A stretch of 26,489 nt of DNA. It comes from an uncultured Planctomycetaceae bacterium (lineage in GTDB: Bacteria; Planctomycetota; Planctomycetia; Pirellulales; Pirellulaceae). The notes under the pieces are model-generated. The model was not told where the DNA came from and did not search any database. It saw only the letters and a program-made list of their open reading frames with translations. The stretch lies in contig CALBSZ010000130.1 of the NCBI GenBank assembly GCA_937967665.1, forward strand, positions 1 to 26,489, read 5' to 3'. Each line of letters starts with the position of its first letter. The first letter of the stretch is position 1. Both the position numbers and the translations under genes were made by a program. Positions 23,520 through 26,489 of the stretch are shown piece by piece.

Positions 23520-24932
23520 CTACGCCAACAGTTCGGGGATCGACCGACCGGGCCGCACGAATTGCGGTCGCCCTTGCAGGTCTGGAACCGTCTGGTCCGC
23601 CGGCACGCCGAGCAGGTGATAAACTGTGGCGACCAGGTCGCGTGGAGCCACTGGGTTGCTGGCCGGATAGGCCGCAAACTTATCGCTCTTGCCGTAAACG
23701 GTTCCTCCGCGCACGCCGCCTCCCGCCAGCACCGAGCTAAAACAACCTGGCCAATGATCGCGGCCGTCACGACCGGCCCCGGCATCGCTGTTGCGCTGCC
23801 CAACCTGCGGAGTGCGGCCGAATTCGCCCGTCCAGACGATCAGGGTTTCGTCCAGCAGACCTCGTTCGGACAGATCGTCAAGCAGCGCGCTGAATGCCTG
23901 GTCGGCAACGGGCATCAGCCTTTGTTTGAGGTCGATGAAGTTTCGACTGTGTGTATCCCAATAGACGCTGACATTCTTGATCCCGTCATTGGGCCAGAAC
24001 ACCGTGACCAACGGGACGCCTCGCTCCACGAGTCGCCGGGCCTGCAAAACGGACTGCCCGTGCGCGTTCAAGCCGTATCGCTCGCGGCCCCGCGGCGGCT
24101 CGTCTCGCAAATCGAAAGCTCCCCGTTCCTGGGAGGCGGACGCGATCAACTCGAAGGCTCGTTTCCCGTTCGCGTCCAAGGCATCAAAGCGATCCGACGG
24201 GGTCGCTATCGGCCGATCCAGCTGTCGCAGCAGAGCGCGGCGATCGGCAAGACGCGCCACGCCCAATTCAGGGCGCAATTCCAAGCCGTCGATGTGATAG
24301 TCAGGCTGGCTTGGGTCCTGGTCGATCGTCATCGGGTCATGGATCGCGCCCAGCCAACCGGCGAATTGCCCCTGGCTTTGTTCAACAAATCGGGGGACTG
24401 TGTTTGCCAACGTCGGCCGCATCGACACGAAGGGCGGCAACGCCTGTTCACGGCGGGCGAGCTTGGACAAGACCGCGCCCATATGCGGCCACTGTTTCTC
24501 ACGCTTCTTACTGACCGGAGGCGGCTCGCCCGTCAAAAGAAAATGAGTGGCTGCCGTATGATTCACGTTATCGTGGGTCATCGAGCGCACGATCGCCAGC
24601 CGATCGGCGCGGCGGGCAAGTTGCGGAAAATGCTCGCAGATCTGAATGCCGGCAACGTTGGTCGATATGGGCTGGAACTCACCTCGGTAATCCCGAGGAG
24701 CATCCGGCTTCATGTCCCACGTGTCCTGTTGCGCCGGGCCACCCCACATGAACAAGAGAATACAGGCCTTGGCACGGCCGAATCCGGCCCCACCTGTTCC
24801 CGCGAATGCGGCACGCGCCGACAGTAGCTCCGGCAAAGTGAGTCCTAAGGCGCCGAGTGCCCCGGCCTGTAGCAACTCGCGCCGATGAAAAGTCACCGTG
24901 ACTTGTGGACCCGTACCTGACCCGACGTGCAT
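23520..24932 (-). CDS. DUF1501 family exported protein
   Basis: This 470-residue protein has a Tat-type signal (FHRRELLQAGALGALGLTL, residues 15-33), the DUF1501 core motif LLFMWGGPAQQDTWDMKPDAP near 59-79, a conserved SMTHDNVNHTAATHFLLTGE block, WTGEFGRTPQVG, and DHWPGCFSSVLAGGGVRGG near the end. ATG 24932 has a strong AGGAG site five bases upstream; the frame is open to 24959, but the upstream codons add nothing. It seems to stand alone, with the small secreted ORF following on the same strand. The sequence differs from the other two DUF1501 proteins in the window, and the function is unknown. Confidence 0.92.
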   Translation of the reverse strand: MHVGSGTGPQVTVTFHRRELLQAGALGALGLTLPELLSARAAFAGTGGAGFGRAKACILLFMWGGPAQQDTWDMKPDAPRDYRGEFQPISTNVAGIQICEHFPQLARRADRLAIVRSMTHDNVNHTAATHFLLTGEPPPVSKKREKQWPHMGAVLSKLARREQALPPFVSMRPTLANTVPRFVEQSQGQFAGWLGAIHDPMTIDQDPSQPDYHIDGLELRPELGVARLADRRALLRQLDRPIATPSDRFDALDANGKRAFELIASASQERGAFDLRDEPPRGRERYGLNAHGQSVLQARRLVERGVPLVTVFWPNDGIKNVSVYWDTHSRNFIDLKQRLMPVADQAFSALLDDLSERGLLDETLIVWTGEFGRTPQVGQRNSDAGAGRDGRDHWPGCFSSVLAGGGVRGGTVYGKSDKFAAYPASNPVAPRDLVATVYHLLGVPADQTVPDLQGRPQFVRPGRSIPELLA

Positions 24933-25168
24933 TCTGACTCCTACTTGAACGTATCCCATTCACGCTGTCGGATAACAATCCTAACCATACCAGAACCATC
25001 GTCCAAATACTAATTCTTTCTTCAGCAACTGCCGTTCTTGCGGGCGAACTCGCGGTTCACGGTATCAATGAAACAGCCCAACCTGGTTATCCCCGTTTCG
25101 GTTGTCGCTTCGTGACGGCAAAGCGACTTGGTGAAAAGCGGCCTTGCGGATGTTATCATGACAGGACC

Positions 25169-26446
25169 ATGAGTTCTCGTACACAATCACACCTGTCGCA
25201 AGCATTAATCATCATCGTGCTCGTCACGCTAAGTTCGGCCGCCGATTGGCCTCGGTTTCGTGGACCGAATGGTCAGGGACGAAGTGAGGCTGACGACCTA
25301 CCTGCGACTTGGTCGGAAGATGCAAACATCGCCTGGAAGACGCCCATACCCGGCGAAGGCTGGTCGTCGCCGGTCATTTTGGACGGACAGATCTGGATGA
25401 CGACGGCTGTCGAGCACGGCAAGTCGTTGCGGGCGCTGTGTGTCGACGAGCAGTCCGGAAAGGTGATCCACAACGTCGAAGTGTTTGCGCCCGGGAAACC
25501 GAGCGGGATCAACGAGCGAAATACGCACGCCTCGCCAACGCCCGTCATCGAGCCCGGTAGGGTCTACGTTCACTTCGGCAACATGGGGACAGCCTGCCTG
25601 GCAACCGACACAGGCAAAGTTTTTTGGCGCACGACCGATTTGCACTTCAGGTTGACGCATGGCCCGGCAAGCTCGCCCATACTATTTCAGAATCTCCTGA
25701 TCCTCCAGTTCGACGGGCCTAAAGAGAAGGTCGTCATCGCTCTGAATAAACAAAACGGAGAAGTCGTTTGGCAACGTCACCGCTCGGCACCATACCGGGA
25801 AAACACATTGAACCATCAGGCCCACACGACGCCGGTTGTCGCCAAATTCCGAGATGGCTGGCAACTTATCACCGTCGCGGCAGACCAGACGCACGCCTAC
25901 AACCCACTGACGGGCGATGAACTGTGGCACGTGCGTTATGAGGGCTTTGCCAATGTCGCGTGTCCGATCTTGAGTCGCGCAAAAGCCTCTGACGATTCCG
26001 ACGCTGCCTTCATTGTGACTGGCTTCGGTAAGACCGAGCTGTGGAAGATTCGACTGGACGGCAAAGGCAACGTCTCGGAATCAAACGTTTTGTGGCGCGC
26101 GAGGAAGCAGATGCCCAAACTGCCGACGCCGGTCTTGGTCGACGGACGAATTTACATGGTCAACGACCAAGGGGTCGCATTGTGCCTGGACGCCGAGACG
26201 GGCGAGCGATTCTGGGAAACGCGGCTCGGCGGTAACTATTCGGCTTCACCCGTGTTTGGTGATGGCAAAGTCTACTTCGCCAGCGAGGACGGAAAGGTAA
26301 CCGTCATGCAACCCGGCGAGAAGCCCGCCATCGTGGGTGAAAACCAACTGGCGGGAAGAATCAAGGCAACACCGGCGATTGTCGGGCGAGGTATCTTCGT
26401 GCGAACGGACCAGCATCTTTATCGTATCGAGAATCTGGATGAATAG
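25169..26446 (+). CDS. Secreted PQQ-like beta-propeller protein
   Basis: This 425-residue protein has a signal peptide (ALIIIVLVTLSSA) followed by the common planctomycete start DWPRFRGPNGQG, then repeated PQQ-like/BamB-type blades (SGKVIHNVEV, TGKVFWRTTDLHF, NGEVVWQRHRSAPY, LTGDELWHVRYEG, TGERFWETRLGGNYSASPVFGDGKVYFASEDG). It lacks a dehydrogenase active site, so a binding role in the cell envelope is more likely than catalysis. ATG 25169 is chosen for the signal peptide and the nearby ACAGGA. The last codons overlap the start of a following FG-GAP gene by eight bases (ATGAATAG). The same overlap occurs at 22740-22747. Confidence 0.9.
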   Translation: MSSRTQSHLSQALIIIVLVTLSSAADWPRFRGPNGQGRSEADDLPATWSEDANIAWKTPIPGEGWSSPVILDGQIWMTTAVEHGKSLRALCVDEQSGKVIHNVEVFAPGKPSGINERNTHASPTPVIEPGRVYVHFGNMGTACLATDTGKVFWRTTDLHFRLTHGPASSPILFQNLLILQFDGPKEKVVIALNKQNGEVVWQRHRSAPYRENTLNHQAHTTPVVAKFRDGWQLITVAADQTHAYNPLTGDELWHVRYEGFANVACPILSRAKASDDSDAAFIVTGFGKTELWKIRLDGKGNVSESNVLWRARKQMPKLPTPVLVDGRIYMVNDQGVALCLDAETGERFWETRLGGNYSASPVFGDGKVYFASEDGKVTVMQPGEKPAIVGENQLAGRIKATPAIVGRGIFVRTDQHLYRIENLDE

Positions 26447-26489
26447 CTGTTTGGGGATGCTCCGAGCGACGCTTATTGCCATTGTAGGA
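26363..26489 (+). repeat. Inverted duplicate of 22697-22823
   Basis: This is the plus-strand partner of the duplicated PQQ-end/FG-GAP-start junction. The identical 55-base stretch runs from about 26435 to the window edge, so the duplication probably continues beyond the window. Confidence 0.9.
26439..26489 (+). CDS. FG-GAP (sulfatase fusion?) paralogue, first 17 codons
   Basis: The frame MNSCLGMLRATLIAIVG is identical to the first 17 residues of the FG-GAP/sulfatase protein on the minus strand and also overlaps the preceding PQQ gene stop. The last six bases, GTAGGA, are the start of the same palindromic repeat that lies at this point in the other copy. The gene continues outside the window, so whether it also carries a sulfatase domain cannot be seen. 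Confidence 0.75.
   Translation, partial: MNSCLGMLRATLIAIVG

Overview
The window reads as chromosomal DNA of a planctomycete, probably a Pirellulales-type member with a large repeat-rich genome. This rests on gene content: three DUF1501 proteins, DUF1552 proteins, DUF1549/DUF1553 and DUF1587/1592/1588/1585 'planctomycete cytochrome' proteins with CxxCH motifs, secreted sulfatases, secreted PQQ-like and WD40 beta-propellers, a DUF433 antitoxin-like gene and several palindromic repeat families. I see no rRNA, tRNA or CRISPR array. Family names come from reading the protein sequences without database searches.

Layout. (1) 1-3250, plus strand: the 3' end of a DUF1592-type cytochrome gene, a REP-associated tyrosine transposase (RAYT) between two identical 161-bp copies of a palindromic repeat, a DUF1552 pseudogene and an intact DUF1501 gene. 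(2) 3690-7941, minus strand: a two-gene operon, a double-PSCyt1/DUF1549/DUF1553 protein followed by a DUF1501 protein, with a 17-bp perfect inverted repeat between them. (3) 8449-13339, plus strand: an intact DUF1592-type cytochrome, DUF1552 and secreted WD40 operon, which is the undamaged counterpart of region 1. (4) 13466-14629, plus strand: remnants of an FG-GAP protein and a PVC-type heme-binding protein. (5) 23122 down to 14758, minus strand: a chain of overlapping or closely spaced genes, namely a DUF433 antitoxin-like gene, a 39-codon toxin-start/PQQ-tail chimera, an FG-GAP/sulfatase fusion protein, a sulfatase remnant, an FAD-dependent oxidoreductase and a PQQ-like propeller gene broken by one in-frame TAG. 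(6) 23154-24932, minus strand: a small secreted ORF and a third DUF1501 gene. (7) 25169-26489, plus strand: an intact PQQ-like propeller gene overlapping the start of a second FG-GAP gene, an inverted paralogue of the junction at 22697-22823.

Two themes stand out. First, palindromic repeats are active here. One family flanks its likely RAYT. A second family has the textbook REP layout (GTAG followed by a hairpin, paired head to head) and sits three times inside one sulfatase gene, each time as open reading frame at a domain boundary or in the signal peptide. Second, at least four genes or gene remnants keep sequence from both ends of a gene while the middle is missing, including one that joins the start of a toxin gene to the end of an unrelated gene. 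This is either real deletion-driven decay or an assembly effect, and read mapping would tell them apart.

The intact genes mostly encode exported proteins. The cytochrome/DUF1501/DUF1552 sets are typical planctomycete operons of unknown biochemical role. The sulfatase, FAD oxidoreductase and propeller set suggests processing of sulfated compounds outside the cytoplasm, which is inference.
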